49,156 nucleotides of DNA. It comes from Acidobacteriota bacterium (lineage in GTDB: Bacteria > Acidobacteriota > Terriglobia > Terriglobales > Acidobacteriaceae). Location of the stretch: positions 1 to 49,156 of the forward strand of contig JAJYVU010000021.1 of the NCBI GenBank assembly GCA_021791875.1, given 5' to 3'. Under the pieces are notes generated by a model. That model saw only the letters and a list, made by a program, of their open reading frames with translations. It was not told where the DNA came from and ran no database searches. Each line of letters starts with the position of its first letter. Positions within the stretch are counted from its first letter, which is position 1. Position numbers and translations under genes: made by a program. Shown here piece after piece: positions 1 through 10,213 of this stretch.

Positions 1-246
1 TTTCAGGTAGCCTTTGCGGCGAAACCAGTCATCCATGGCGGATTGGAGGCGGTCGAGGGGAACGCGGAGCCCGGCTTCGAGCAGGCCGTCAGCGGCGGGC
101 AGCGTGTCGTCAAAGACGGGATCGTTGGTGAAGTTGCGCATGGCGAAGTTGTCGATCCAATTTATGGGACAGGGACGAATGGGCCCGGGCGCGCCGGCGG
201 GTTCAGCGGCGCGCTGGTATTCGACTCGCAGTTTGCGCAGGAACAT
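1..246 (-). CDS. Unknown protein, N-terminal 82 residues (cut by left edge)
   Basis: An open frame reads leftward from an ATG at 246 to the window edge without a stop. The visible product starts MFLRKLRVEYQRAAEP and later contains PCPINWIDNFAMRN and a charged segment ending DDWFRRKGYLK. It begins only 4 bases after the pckA stop codon (TAG at 251-253), so it is almost certainly co-transcribed with pckA and may be translationally coupled to it, because its own Shine-Dalgarno is weak. No signal peptide, membrane segment or family motif is recognisable, and I do not assign a function. The spacing and frame support a real gene; its identity would need the missing 3' part. Confidence 0.6.
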   Translation of the reverse strand, partial: MFLRKLRVEYQRAAEPAGAPGPIRPCPINWIDNFAMRNFTNDPVFDDTLPAADGLLEAGLRVPLDRLQSAMDDWFRRKGYLK

Positions 247-250
247 GCTT

Positions 251-1837
<1,587 letters not shown>

Positions 1838-2071
1838 GCAGCATGGCTCCTTGAATAGCATTTTCGGAAAGACTGGAACCTGCGGAAACCGCACCGGCGC
1901 GTCCACTTCCGGATGAAATGGCGGCGCGTCTGTCGTCCCATCGGTCTACATCTTTTCCGAAACTGCTTGAATCGGCGAACCGAGTATTGTGCCATCCGGC
2001 CAAGGGAGGTGGCAAAAACAGCGATGCGCCCCAGACGGGCGCATCGGTTCAAACGGATTGAATTTGCGGAG

Positions 2072-2467
2072 CTAGGCGGGGAGTTGCTCGTCGATCCGCG
2101 GCACCAGCGTGGGAAGCTTGCTGGTGTGGCCGGCTTCGCGCAGCACAGCTTCGACATTGGCGATCACTTCTTCCACGGTCATGGTGTACATTTCGCGACC
2201 GCTGTCGTAGCCGGACTCGATGATCTGCTTAAGATAGAGGCCGGCAGCCTGCGCGGCCATCTGGTCGGTAATGACCTTGCCGGTACGTTTCTTGTGCTCC
2301 ACCCAGGCGGCGTAGGGCATGGCGATCCAGACGGGGCGGCCGCTCACGTCAAAGCGAATGTCGACGGCATCGGCATGACGAGTGGAAATCGCAACGATGT
2401 TGGCTCTCCAGCGGCAGTGGAGAGTTTCCTGAGTCCAGCGGTCGGTAGCGGTGAAATTCTCGTACAT
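2072..2467 (-). CDS. Small unknown protein (131 aa)
   Basis: A 131-residue protein starting MYENFTATDRWTQETLHCRW. It has a mixed alpha/beta-looking N-terminal half (ANIVAISTRHADAVDIRFDV) and an acidic helical C-terminal half (EEVIANVEAVLREAG). It has no signal peptide, transmembrane segment or metal motif, so it is probably cytoplasmic. I do not recognise the family. The gene stands alone between pckA (234 bp away, same strand) and the divergent DksA-like gene. The Shine-Dalgarno is weak (AGAAAC region), so the start is not certain. Codon use and amino-acid composition look like a real gene, not an antisense shadow. Confidence 0.7.
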   Translation of the reverse strand: MYENFTATDRWTQETLHCRWRANIVAISTRHADAVDIRFDVSGRPVWIAMPYAAWVEHKKRTGKVITDQMAAQAAGLYLKQIIESGYDSGREMYTMTVEEVIANVEAVLREAGHTSKLPTLVPRIDEQLPA

Positions 2468-2714
2468 GGCAGTTTCTAGCGTAAATGGGCTGAGGGGGTG
2501 GCATCAAATTTCCGGGCGGCTTCAGGAAGATCGCCCGGATTCAAGAGCTTGCAGGCAACCTCATGGACACGCGTGAACGACCCAGGGTTGCACCTCAAAA
2601 ATAAATAAAAAATCGTGAAAAAAATCTGTATTCCATGCCCGTTTTCTGCGTCAAAGAAAAGTAATTCCAACGAGCCGAAAAGGCCGACTTTCTCGTACAG
2701 AAAGGGGACATGAG

Positions 2715-3095
2715 ATGAAGAAACAAGTTTCTGAGACTAGGATCTTTCGTGAAAAGCTGCTGGAACAGAAGGCGCAGGTTGAGCGCTCGGTTCTCTCGAC
2801 AGTCGAGCAGGGACGGAAGCTCGACGCCGAAGACCTGATCGACCCCGCCGACCAGGCGGTGCTCTCGTATCAGCGCGAGCTGATGTTCAGCCGCGGCACC
2901 AGCCAGCGCACGCACCTGGCGCTCATCCGGCTGGCGCTGCAGCGCCTTAACGACGGCACGTACGGCGAATGCCTGATGTGCGGCGAAGCGATCAGCCCGA
3001 AGCGGCTGGAAGCCGTGCCGTGGACGCCGTACTGCATCTCCTGCCAGGAAAAGATAGAAAACGGCGAACTGGAAGAAGCGGAGCGGGCAGCCTGA
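2715..3095 (+). CDS. DksA/TraR-family zinc-finger transcription regulator
   Basis: A 126-residue protein of the DksA/TraR family, which binds the RNA polymerase secondary channel and modulates initiation, often together with (p)ppGpp. The C4 zinc finger is clear: Cys86-x2-Cys89 (GECLMCGE) and Cys107-x2-Cys110 (YCISCQEK), separated by the family-typical AISPKRLEAVPWTPYC. The preceding 80 residues are strongly helical and charged and would form the coiled coil. They include DAEDLIDPADQA near 37-48, which resembles the acidic coiled-coil tip that DksA inserts into polymerase. AAAGGGG lies about 7 bases before the ATG. It is followed by a terminator-like hairpin, so it is probably monocistronic. 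Confidence 0.93.
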   Translation: MKKQVSETRIFREKLLEQKAQVERSVLSTVEQGRKLDAEDLIDPADQAVLSYQRELMFSRGTSQRTHLALIRLALQRLNDGTYGECLMCGEAISPKRLEAVPWTPYCISCQEKIENGELEEAERAA

Positions 3096-3120
3096 AGCTC
3101 ACGGCTGCCCTGCCGGCACG

Positions 3121-3149
3121 GTGCAGCCACTTGGGCTGCGCCCGTTTTT
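3121..3149 (+). terminator. Putative intrinsic terminator after the DksA-like gene
   Basis: GCAGCC (3123-3128) pairs with GGCTGC (3134-3139) across the loop ACTTG, extended by one wobble and one G-C pair, and is followed by CCCGTTTTTC. The position, 25 bases after the stop codon, suits termination of the DksA-like transcript. The stem is short, so efficiency is uncertain. Confidence 0.5.
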
Positions 3150-3351
3150 CGTGGGTGAGGTGCGTTCCTGTGACGAGGCCCACTGCCAGCCGTGTCAGAA
3201 AGTCTGGCTTGCGCCCGACGGCGGATGACCTCGCCCGCCGGGCGGCCGCTCTGATAAACTCTTGTTATGCAAGCAGTAGCAACTCGGAGGCTCCTGCGGA
3301 GATCCGAAGCACTTGCCTGCCACCCCGCCTTGAAGGAATTCTGAAGGACTC

Positions 3352-4062
3352 GTGGACACACAAACACGCCATGCCCTGAAGCACGACCGCTTCGTCGACA
3401 CGACGAATGCCACCCTGGACTGGGCCTCGGAGAATCGCGGCACGCTGATCCGGTACGGGATTATCACCCTCGCGGTGATTGCCCTGATTGTCGCCGCCAT
3501 CTGGACCTACGCCGTGCGCCAGCGTAAGGCGCAGAATCTTCTGGGCCAGGCGCTCTCGATTTACGAAACGCCGCTGCGCGTTCCGGGCGAACCCGCCGAT
3601 GAAGCGCAAGGAAGCTTCGACACGGCTGCCGCGCGCGCCAAGGCCGCATACCCACTGTTTGAGAAAGCAGCCAACCAGTACGGCTGGCTGCGCCCCGGTG
3701 AAGATGCGCGCTACTTCGCAGGCCTCGCGGATATCGACATGGGCGACCATGCCAAGGCCGAGACGGAGCTGAAGAAGGCGTCGAAGGCGCATGACCGCAA
3801 CATTGCGGCGCTGGCGCAGATGGCGCTGGCCAGCCTGTACGTGCAGACCAACCGCAGCTCAGAAGCGATCGCGATCTACAACAAGCTCATCCAGCACCCC
3901 GCCATGGCGGTGCCTGCCAGCGCAGCCCAGCTGGCTCTGGCGAGCGTGTACGAAACCAGCAATCCTGACAAGGCGAAGCAGATTTACGCCGAAGTGAAGG
4001 ATAAGGACAGCAAGACCGCTGCCGGCCAGATTGCTGCGGAGCAGTTGCAGAAACTGAAGTAA
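3352..4062 (+). CDS. Membrane-anchored tetratricopeptide-repeat protein (YfgM-like)
   Basis: A 236-residue protein with a cytoplasmic N-terminus of about 30 residues, one transmembrane helix (about 33-55, YGIITLAVIALIVAAIWTYAV) and a periplasmic TPR region rich in AxxxL/AxxxY helices (IAALAQMALASLYVQTN; AQLALASVYETSNPDKAKQIY). This is the architecture of YfgM-like proteins, which associate with the Sec translocon and periplasmic chaperones; that role is inferred from architecture only. Start: GTG at 3352, preceded by AAGGA 3 bases away and a second AAGGA about 14 bases away. No in-frame ATG exists before the TPR region, and a later start would remove the anchor. A strong terminator follows. 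Confidence 0.85.
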   Translation: MDTQTRHALKHDRFVDTTNATLDWASENRGTLIRYGIITLAVIALIVAAIWTYAVRQRKAQNLLGQALSIYETPLRVPGEPADEAQGSFDTAAARAKAAYPLFEKAANQYGWLRPGEDARYFAGLADIDMGDHAKAETELKKASKAHDRNIAALAQMALASLYVQTNRSSEAIAIYNKLIQHPAMAVPASAAQLALASVYETSNPDKAKQIYAEVKDKDSKTAAGQIAAEQLQKLK

Positions 4063-4083
4063 GTCAGGGGGCAATGCCCCGAC

Positions 4084-4121
4084 AAAAAAGGCTGCGGATC
4101 CAGCGACCCGCAGCCTTTTTC
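4084..4121 (+). terminator. Strong intrinsic terminator, possibly bidirectional
   Basis: AAAAAAGGCTGCGG (4084-4097) is followed by a 10-base loop and CCGCAGCCTTTTT (4108-4120), giving a GC-rich stem flanked by an A-run and a T-run. It lies 21 bases after the TPR gene. The A-run on the other side means it could also stop transcription arriving from the minus-strand OsmC/efflux operon. Confidence 0.85.
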
Positions 4122-4261
4122 TTGTTCAAGCGCGTTTCCCAGACAGGGTCCCGGGGTCACGACGTTCAAGGATTCCGGCTTGTTGCCGGCTTCCATACAA
4201 CCCATCCCAAACACCTGCGTGATTATGAAACACGCTCCACGCATCTCCGGGGAAGCGGAGA

Positions 4262-4681
4262 TTACGGTACAGCCACAACTTCTGGCTGACCAGCCTGAAC
4301 CTCAATGTCGATGTGGGGCACCTGCAGCATCGTCTGGTGAATCAGGCAACGATGGACGGCGCGCTCCATGGCCTGGGATTGCTCTTCGCTGAGCGGCACG
4401 GGGCTTTTGACACGGATGGTGAAATTTCCGAGACGAGCCGGATCGCGCAGCTTCTCGGCCTCGACGGAAACCTCAACACCGCCGTCAGAAAGCTTGCGAA
4501 TGGACAGGTACTGCGCTGCGTAAAAGGCCGCACAGGAGCCCAGCGCGGCCAGGAAAATCTCCGGCGGCGTCATGGCAGAGTTGTCGCCGCCAACCTCTTC
4601 GGGCTGGTCGGTTTCAATTACGTGCTCGCGAGCCTGCATCCTGAACTTCATTTTTCCGGTGTGTACGATACTGACTTGCAT
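4262..4681 (-). CDS. OsmC/Ohr-family peroxiredoxin-like protein
   Basis: A 139-residue cytoplasmic OsmC-family protein. Members reduce organic hydroperoxides with two redox cysteines; here these are Cys50 (FLAALGSCAAFYAAQYL) and Cys112 (AVHRCLIHQTML), in the positions typical of the OsmC fold, with a MTPPEIFLAALGSC helix before the first Cys. GAGGG lies 5 bases upstream of the ATG. It sits 63 bases downstream of the last overlapping gene of the RND efflux operon on the same strand and is likely its final cistron, consistent with a stress-defence module. A short hairpin (ATCTCCG/CGGAGAT, 4243-4262) overlaps its stop codon. Confidence 0.92.
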   Translation of the reverse strand: MQVSIVHTGKMKFRMQAREHVIETDQPEEVGGDNSAMTPPEIFLAALGSCAAFYAAQYLSIRKLSDGGVEVSVEAEKLRDPARLGNFTIRVKSPVPLSEEQSQAMERAVHRCLIHQTMLQVPHIDIEVQAGQPEVVAVP

Positions 4682-4744
4682 CTTGCCCTCACTTTTGCGG
4701 TTCCCCGATCCACCTCAAGGCGGCGCAGGCGTTGCTCTACTTTC

Positions 4745-5032
4745 CTACTCCTCGATGCAGGAGGCTGTGTCGCCGGACACCCGTCTGTCGCGCAACGACT
4801 CCAGCATCTCCACGCAAACCGGGCTGACGTTACGCAACCACTGGCGCGGTTCGCTGTCGGCCGGCAACTCTTCGAGCGCCAGCCAGGCGCGCAGCAGCGT
4901 CGCGGCCAGGCAGAGCTCCGCATCGGGACGGCCCGACTCCACGCGAAACATTCCCCAGTAAACGGCGTCATACAGCTGTGCCGGGGTTGGCCTGGCGGGA
5001 TGTGCGCTTTTTTTTCGAGTGGCCACAACCAT
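4745..5032 (-). CDS. Small unknown protein translationally coupled to the methyltransferase
   Basis: A 95-residue protein beginning MVVATRKKSAHPARPTPAQL, with a helical core (LYDAVYWGMFRVESG; ELCLAATLLRAWLALEEL) and no signal or membrane segment. Its ATG shares a base with the stop of the upstream methyltransferase gene (TAATG at 5030-5034), a classic coupling arrangement. That is why this frame is preferred to a competing 126-residue frame on the same strand. I do not recognise a family. Its place inside the efflux operon suggests an accessory role, but nothing in the sequence specifies it. Confidence 0.7.
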   Translation of the reverse strand: MVVATRKKSAHPARPTPAQLYDAVYWGMFRVESGRPDAELCLAATLLRAWLALEELPADSEPRQWLRNVSPVCVEMLESLRDRRVSGDTASCIEE

Positions 5033-5610
5033 TACCTCGTGCCAATGACAAGCCAGGAATACTCGCCTACGTTGCCCATGGCGACCGGCTGAAATTCCGC
5101 ATCTTCCATCTCGTGCACGCAGTTTTCCACGGCGATGCGGTGTTCGAGTGGAGGCCCGGCTTCGCGCTCCACATCCGGACGCCAGTCCAGAATCGCCAGC
5201 CTGCCGCCTGGCTTGAGGACACGCGCGGCCTCGGCCAGCACGGCCTGGCGATTGGGAAATTCGTGCCAGACGTTGGCCATGAAGACCAGATCACAGCTTG
5301 CACCCGGCAACGTGGTCGACTCGGCCTCGGCATGCACGAGCTGAATATTTTCCAGACCGGCGGAGCGCATCTTGTTGCGGATCCACTCGAGCATTTCGCT
5401 CTGGGCATCCACGGCAATGACGCGGCCCTTGTTGCCGGCGCGCCCGGCCATCGGCAACGCGAAGTAGCCGGTGCCGGCGCCCACGTCGGCAATGATCTCA
5501 CCCGGAGCGATGTTCAGCAGTGCGAGCACTTCGCCCGGAGGCAACCACTCGAGGCGCGCCGGATCTTCGAGGCGATGCGCCTGCGCGGCGGGAAATCGGC
5601 GGTCATGCAT
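5032..5610 (-). CDS. Class I SAM-dependent methyltransferase
   Basis: A 192-residue Rossmann-fold methyltransferase. Motif I, ADVGAGTGYFALPMA (41-55), binds SAM. The acidic end of beta2 is VIAVDAQSEML (64-74), and motifs IV to VI are seen as DLVFMANVWHEF, RVLKPGGRLAILDW and the C-terminal YSWLVIGTR. It most resembles the ubiquinone/small-molecule (Methyltransf_11/25) type; the substrate is unknown. It overlaps the DUF2892 gene by 8 bases upstream and shares TAATG with the next gene, so it is part of the RND efflux operon. It could modify the pump substrate or a metal/metalloid species; that is inference only. Confidence 0.9.
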   Translation of the reverse strand: MHDRRFPAAQAHRLEDPARLEWLPPGEVLALLNIAPGEIIADVGAGTGYFALPMAGRAGNKGRVIAVDAQSEMLEWIRNKMRSAGLENIQLVHAEAESTTLPGASCDLVFMANVWHEFPNRQAVLAEAARVLKPGGRLAILDWRPDVEREAGPPLEHRIAVENCVHEMEDAEFQPVAMGNVGEYSWLVIGTR

Positions 5611-5824
5611 TGCTGCCTGCCTTGGCGGCGCAGCCCGGCTCGGGCAGCCCCAGCTTGCGCAGCACCACCATCATGGGGCACCAGTTGGTGAAAGCCGACT
5701 GGAAGAGGTTCAAGCCGACAAATGCTGTGAACAGGTACCAGTACTCAGACACCCAGTAGCCGAGTGCCAGCGAAGCCAGCACAACAATGCCGGCGATCAT
5801 ACGTAATCCGCGTTCAACCGTCAT
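5603..5824 (-). CDS. DUF2892 (YgaP-type) inner-membrane protein
   Basis: A 73-residue protein with two transmembrane helices (about 8-25, MIAGIVVLASLALGYWV, and about 28-47) and the motif FTNWCPMM that marks DUF2892, the membrane module found alone or fused to rhodanese in YgaP. Start: ATG 5824, with AAGGAG 7 bases upstream, although the open frame extends further. It overlaps the RND gene by 11 bases and the methyltransferase by 8 bases. The Cys-Pro in the short loop after the second helix is conserved in the family and suggests persulfide or metal contact; the function here is unknown. Confidence 0.87.
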   Translation of the reverse strand: MTVERGLRMIAGIVVLASLALGYWVSEYWYLFTAFVGLNLFQSAFTNWCPMMVVLRKLGLPEPGCAAKAGSNA

Positions 5825-8800
5825 GACGAGTCTCCTTATCGAGGTCGGTGGGTAAACAGATTTGTTCTTCCGCTCCCTTGCGGTTGCGGTTGAGCATGTA
5901 ATAGATGACCGGAATAGCAGGCCACGAGAGGAACGTGGAGGCGACAGTTCCGGCAATGAGGGACAACCCGAGTCCCTGGAAAATCGGGTCCGGCAGAATC
6001 ACGGAGCCGCCCACGATGACACCTGCCGCCGTGAGCAGCACGGGGCGCAGGCGCACGGCGCCGGCATCGATGACCGCCTCCTTGAGAGGCATGCCTTCGG
6101 CGAGGCGCAGCTCGACGAAGTCGACGACAAGGATCGAGTTGCGCACGATGATGCCGGCCCCGGCAATGAAGCCGATCATCGATGTGGCCGTGAAGAACGC
6201 GCCCAGCATGGCGTGCGCGGGGAGAATGCCGACCAGGGTGAGCGGGATGGGCGCCATGATGGCCAGCGGCGCCGTGAAGGACTTGAACCACCCCACCACC
6301 AGCACATAAATGAGCACCAGCACGGCGGCAAAGGCGAGGCCGAGGTCGCGGAAGACCTCAATGGTGATCTGCCACTCGCCATCCCACTTGACAGAGTAGT
6401 GCTGCGTGAGCGGCGGCTGCTCGGCGTTGTAGATGCCGAGCTTGTAGCCGTCCGGCGTTTGCAGCCTGTGCAGGGCGTGATTCATTTTGAGGATGGCGTA
6501 GACGGGGCTTTCTTCGCCGCCCGCCACGTCGCCGGTGACGTAAATCACGCGCTTGAGGTTCTTGTGGTAGATATCCGGCTGCAGCGTGGTGTGCTCTACG
6601 TCCACCAGCTCGCGCAATGAGACCAGGCTGCCGTCCGCCCCGCGCAGCTTGATGTTTTCGAGCGCGTTGACGGAGGAGCGATCGGGACGCGACATTTCGA
6701 CCATGGTCGGAATCGGCTCGCGCGCTGCCGGCACGTGCAGCAGGCCTGCTTCCATGCCGGAGGTGGCCAACTGCAGCGTTTCGGCGACCTGGGCCACGCT
6801 GATGCCATGCAACGCGGCCTTGGCCTGGTCGACGTGCATGACGACTTCCGGCTGCGGATCCTGCATGTACCAGTCGGTGTCGACCACGCCGCTGGTGTGC
6901 TCGAAGATGTGCTTGATTTTGCGGGCGACTTCGATCTGGCCTTTGAGATGTGGCCCGTAAACCTCCGCCACCAGCGTCTGCAACACCGGCGGTCCCGGCG
7001 GAACCTCGGTGACGGCGATGCGCGCGTCGTATTTCGCGGCAATCTTGTCGAGGCCGGGGCGCAACTGCTTGGCGATTTCGTGACTCTGCTCGCTGCGCTC
7101 ATCCTGCGGCAGCAGGTGGACGGCAATTTCCGCCTGGTTCACCTGATCCCGCAGGTAGTAGTGGCGCACCAGGCCGTTGAAGGTGTAGGGCGCGGCAGTG
7201 CCGGAGTAGATCTGGTAGTCGAGCACCTGCTGTTGCTCGCCAAGATAGGCGCCCAGCGCCTGCGCAACACGGGTGGTCTGCTCGAGCGTGGTGCCGTCGG
7301 GCATGTTGATGACCACCTCGAACTCGCTCTTGTTGTCGAAGGGCAGCATCTTGACGAGTACGGCCTTCAAGGGAACGAGTGCGGCGGCGGCGAGCAGCAG
7401 AAACACCACGGCGCCGAGGAAGAGCCAGCGCCACTTCGGGCTCTCGATGAGCGGGCGCATGGCGCTGCGGTAGAAGCGCGTGATCCGGCTTTCCTTTTCC
7501 GGCTCGAATGTATGCGCGCCTTCCAGGTGCTTGCGGCCCAGCAAACGCTTGGCAGCCCACGGCGACACGATGAACGCAACGCCAAGCGAGAAGAGCATGG
7601 CGATGGATGAGCCGACCGGGATGGGCCGCATGTAGGGGCCCATGAGTCCGCGCACAAAGGCCATGGGAAGAATGGCGGCGATGACGGTGAAGGTGGCCAG
7701 GATGGTCGGGTTGCCGACCTCGTCCACGGCCTCCACCGCGACCTCGTGAAGAGGACGCCGGCAGTTCGCCGGCATGCGGAAATGCCGCACCATGTTTTCG
7801 ACCACAACAATAGCGTCGTCGACGAGTATGCCTATGCTGAATATCAGCGCGAAGAGGGTCACGCGGTTGAGCGTGTAGCCCATGAGGTAGAAAATGGCGA
7901 GCGTGAGGGCCAGCGTGACCGGGATGGCGAGCAGGACGACGCCCGATTCGCGCCAGCCAAGAAAGAGCGCGATGAGTATCGTAACCGTAATGGTTGCGAT
8001 AAACAGGTGCTCGAGCAGCGTATCGGCTTTTTCCTTGGCGGTCTTGCCGTAATTGCGCGTGGTGGTGACGTGAACGTCGTCAGGCAGCTTCACGCCGCGC
8101 ATCTCGGCCACGCGCTTGAGCACTTCATTGGCGATGACGGTTGCGTTGGTGCCCTTGAGTTTGGCGACGGAGATGGTCACGGCCGGATACTCGTGCGCCG
8201 CTCCATTGGCCGCGCTGCGCACAGTGGTGCCGAAGAGGACGTAGTCGTGGGGATCGGCGGGGCCGTCCTGAATCTTGTCCGCCACGTCGCGCAGGTACAC
8301 AGGCCGGCCGTTGGCAACGCCCACCACGACGTTGCTCAGGTCGTCGGCGTCGCGGAAGAACTGCCCCGCGTCAACACGAATCTCCTGGTTGCCGTCGGCA
8401 AATTGTCCGGCCTGTGTCCGCGCATTGGCTGCCTTCAGCCGTCCCACCACCATGTCAGGCGAGATTCCGAAGGCTGCCAGCTTGGAACTGCTGAGGATGA
8501 CGCGCATTTCGCGCGGCTGCCCGCCGATGACGTGCGTCTCAGAGACATCGGGGATCTGCCGGATGGAGTGCTCGATTTCGTCGGCCATCTGGCGAAGCTG
8601 GTAGCCGTTGTAATGCTGCCCCCAGAGTGTGAGCGTGAGGATCGGCACATTGTCAATGGAGCGCGCCTTGACAATCGGCTGCGAGATGCCCGGAGGCATG
8701 ATGTCCTTGTTGGCGTACAGCTTGTTGTAAACGTTGACGAGCGCCTGCTGCTCGGGATAGTTGACATCGAAGCGCACGATCACGAGGCTCTGCCCGGGGC

Positions 8801-9110
8801 TTGAGATGGAGTACACATACTTCACCCCGGGGATCTGGTGCATGAGGTTTTCAATCGGATTGGTGACGCGCTCCTCGACCTCTTTGGGCGTGGCGCCGGG
8901 CATGGCCGTCATCACGTCGAGCATGGGCACCATGATCTGCGGATCTTCTTCGCGCGGGATCTTCGCGATGGCGATCAGCCCCAGGAAGAGCGAGGCCATC
9001 ACCAGCAGCGGCGTCAGCTTGGAGTCGAGGAATTGCTGCGCGAGCATTCCGGCGAAACCGCGCGGCTTGGCTCCTTCCTGTCCTTCGGTCTTTTTGGGAA
9101 ACAGAGTCAT
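5814..9110 (-). CDS. RND-superfamily efflux permease (AcrB/HAE or heavy-metal type)
   Basis: A proton-driven inner-membrane pump of about 1098 residues, the size of AcrB/CusA relatives. N-terminal TM1 (LTPLLVMASLFLGLIAIAKI) is followed by REEDPQI, a typical RND beta-strand entry. It has two large periplasmic halves and two blocks of five or six TM helices. The proton-relay Asp pair is in GILVDDAIVVVENM near residue 430. GAGIIVRNSILVVDFVE appears in the second TM block. Start: ATG 9110 in a TGATG overlap with the fusion-protein stop; a GTG one codon earlier is also possible. It forms a tripartite system with the adjacent fusion protein and TolC-like gene. The substrate class cannot be read from the sequence. 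Confidence 0.95.
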   Translation of the reverse strand: MTLFPKKTEGQEGAKPRGFAGMLAQQFLDSKLTPLLVMASLFLGLIAIAKIPREEDPQIMVPMLDVMTAMPGATPKEVEERVTNPIENLMHQIPGVKYVYSISSPGQSLVIVRFDVNYPEQQALVNVYNKLYANKDIMPPGISQPIVKARSIDNVPILTLTLWGQHYNGYQLRQMADEIEHSIRQIPDVSETHVIGGQPREMRVILSSSKLAAFGISPDMVVGRLKAANARTQAGQFADGNQEIRVDAGQFFRDADDLSNVVVGVANGRPVYLRDVADKIQDGPADPHDYVLFGTTVRSAANGAAHEYPAVTISVAKLKGTNATVIANEVLKRVAEMRGVKLPDDVHVTTTRNYGKTAKEKADTLLEHLFIATITVTILIALFLGWRESGVVLLAIPVTLALTLAIFYLMGYTLNRVTLFALIFSIGILVDDAIVVVENMVRHFRMPANCRRPLHEVAVEAVDEVGNPTILATFTVIAAILPMAFVRGLMGPYMRPIPVGSSIAMLFSLGVAFIVSPWAAKRLLGRKHLEGAHTFEPEKESRITRFYRSAMRPLIESPKWRWLFLGAVVFLLLAAAALVPLKAVLVKMLPFDNKSEFEVVINMPDGTTLEQTTRVAQALGAYLGEQQQVLDYQIYSGTAAPYTFNGLVRHYYLRDQVNQAEIAVHLLPQDERSEQSHEIAKQLRPGLDKIAAKYDARIAVTEVPPGPPVLQTLVAEVYGPHLKGQIEVARKIKHIFEHTSGVVDTDWYMQDPQPEVVMHVDQAKAALHGISVAQVAETLQLATSGMEAGLLHVPAAREPIPTMVEMSRPDRSSVNALENIKLRGADGSLVSLRELVDVEHTTLQPDIYHKNLKRVIYVTGDVAGGEESPVYAILKMNHALHRLQTPDGYKLGIYNAEQPPLTQHYSVKWDGEWQITIEVFRDLGLAFAAVLVLIYVLVVGWFKSFTAPLAIMAPIPLTLVGILPAHAMLGAFFTATSMIGFIAGAGIIVRNSILVVDFVELRLAEGMPLKEAVIDAGAVRLRPVLLTAAGVIVGGSVILPDPIFQGLGLSLIAGTVASTFLSWPAIPVIYYMLNRNRKGAEEQICLPTDLDKETRHDG

Positions 9111-10213
9111 CACTGAGCCTCAATCCGTCTGCCTGCGAGATCACGATCGCCGGGGTTGTTGACCAGCTGTTCTCCTGCTGCCAGCCCTGAGAGCACTACG
9201 ACGTTTTTGCCGTGCACATGGCCGAGCGTGACATAGCGCAGCTGTGCCACGCCGTTGGCGTCGAGCGCGTACACGTAGGACAGCGAACCGCGCTGGATCA
9301 CCGCCGACTGCGGCGCCAGAATGACGGAGCGCGGCGCTCCGGGGAACTGCGCGGTGGCGTACATACCGGGGCGCAGATCAGGACGATGCGGCAGGTCGAG
9401 CTTGAGCAGGAAGCTGCGGCTGGCCGGATCGGCGGCGGGCACGATCTCTGCCACGCGGCCGCTCATCGTCTGGCTGACGCCATCCACCGTGACCGGCATC
9501 TGCATGCCCAGTTTCACGGAGCCGATCAGCGACTCGTCGACGGTGGCGTACATCTGGAGCGGGCCGTCGCGATCAACCTGCAGAATCGGCATGCCGGGCG
9601 TGGCGAGCGTGCCGGGATCGGCCATGCGCGCGGTGACTGTGCCGGCATAGGGCGAGCGCAGCTCCGTGTATCCGAGTTGCGTGCGCGCGGCGGCGACGGC
9701 GGCCCTGGCTTCAGAGGCCTGCGCGTTGAGCGCCTGCACCTGCAGTTCGGCGGCCTGCGCATGCTTCTGGACCACGTCAAACTCCTGCGGGCTGACGCTG
9801 TTCTGCTGCTTCAGGATTTCGTAACGGTGTAAGGTGCTTTTTGCCAGCGATGCATTGGTGGCGGCGGCCTGCTGTTGCATTTCGACGGCCTGCTGCGCAG
9901 CCAGCGCGCGATTGAGCCCGGCGTGCATGGCTGCATTGTCCAGCCGCACCAGCACTTCGCCGGCGTAGACGCGATCGCCGGCGTGGACGAGCACCTGGGT
10001 GATGGTGGCCGGAACCTGCGCGGAAATCGTCGCGGTCTCCTTGGCGTGGACCGTGCCGGTGATGGGAATGCCCTGCGGCACCTGCTCCTCAACGCTCTTT
10101 ACGAGCGCGGCCCTGGCCACGGGCGGCGTGGCATGCACGGCTGGCCCGGGGCGTGTACATCCGGCCAGCAAAACCGGCACGGCAGACAAGAGAATGAGCA
10201 TCGGTCGATTCAT
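9110..10213 (-). CDS. RND periplasmic adaptor (membrane-fusion) lipoprotein
   Basis: A 367-residue HlyD/AcrA-type adaptor that links the pump to the outer-membrane channel. The start MNRPMLILLSAVPVLLAGC gives a lipoprotein signal with lipobox LAGC (Cys19). It is followed by a barrel-sandwich half (GTVHAKETATISAQVPA), a coiled-coil hairpin (about 85-160, AAQQAVEMQQQAAATNASLA), the second lipoyl half (LGYTELRSPYAGTVTARMAD) and a beta-barrel (PGMYATAQFPGAPRSVILAP). The frame opens 86 codons earlier, but ATG 10213 overlaps the TolC stop as ATGA and carries the lipoprotein signal, so it is the start. It is coupled to the genes on both sides. Confidence 0.94.
   Translation of the reverse strand: MNRPMLILLSAVPVLLAGCTRPGPAVHATPPVARAALVKSVEEQVPQGIPITGTVHAKETATISAQVPATITQVLVHAGDRVYAGEVLVRLDNAAMHAGLNRALAAQQAVEMQQQAAATNASLAKSTLHRYEILKQQNSVSPQEFDVVQKHAQAAELQVQALNAQASEARAAVAAARTQLGYTELRSPYAGTVTARMADPGTLATPGMPILQVDRDGPLQMYATVDESLIGSVKLGMQMPVTVDGVSQTMSGRVAEIVPAADPASRSFLLKLDLPHRPDLRPGMYATAQFPGAPRSVILAPQSAVIQRGSLSYVYALDANGVAQLRYVTLGHVHGKNVVVLSGLAAGEQLVNNPGDRDLAGRRIEAQ

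Noticed and set aside
4648..5028. Alternative 126-codon minus-strand frame overlapping the 95-residue gene
   Set aside because: The 95-residue frame has the TAATG coupling to the methyltransferase gene and a more protein-like composition; this one is Arg/Ser/Pro-rich.
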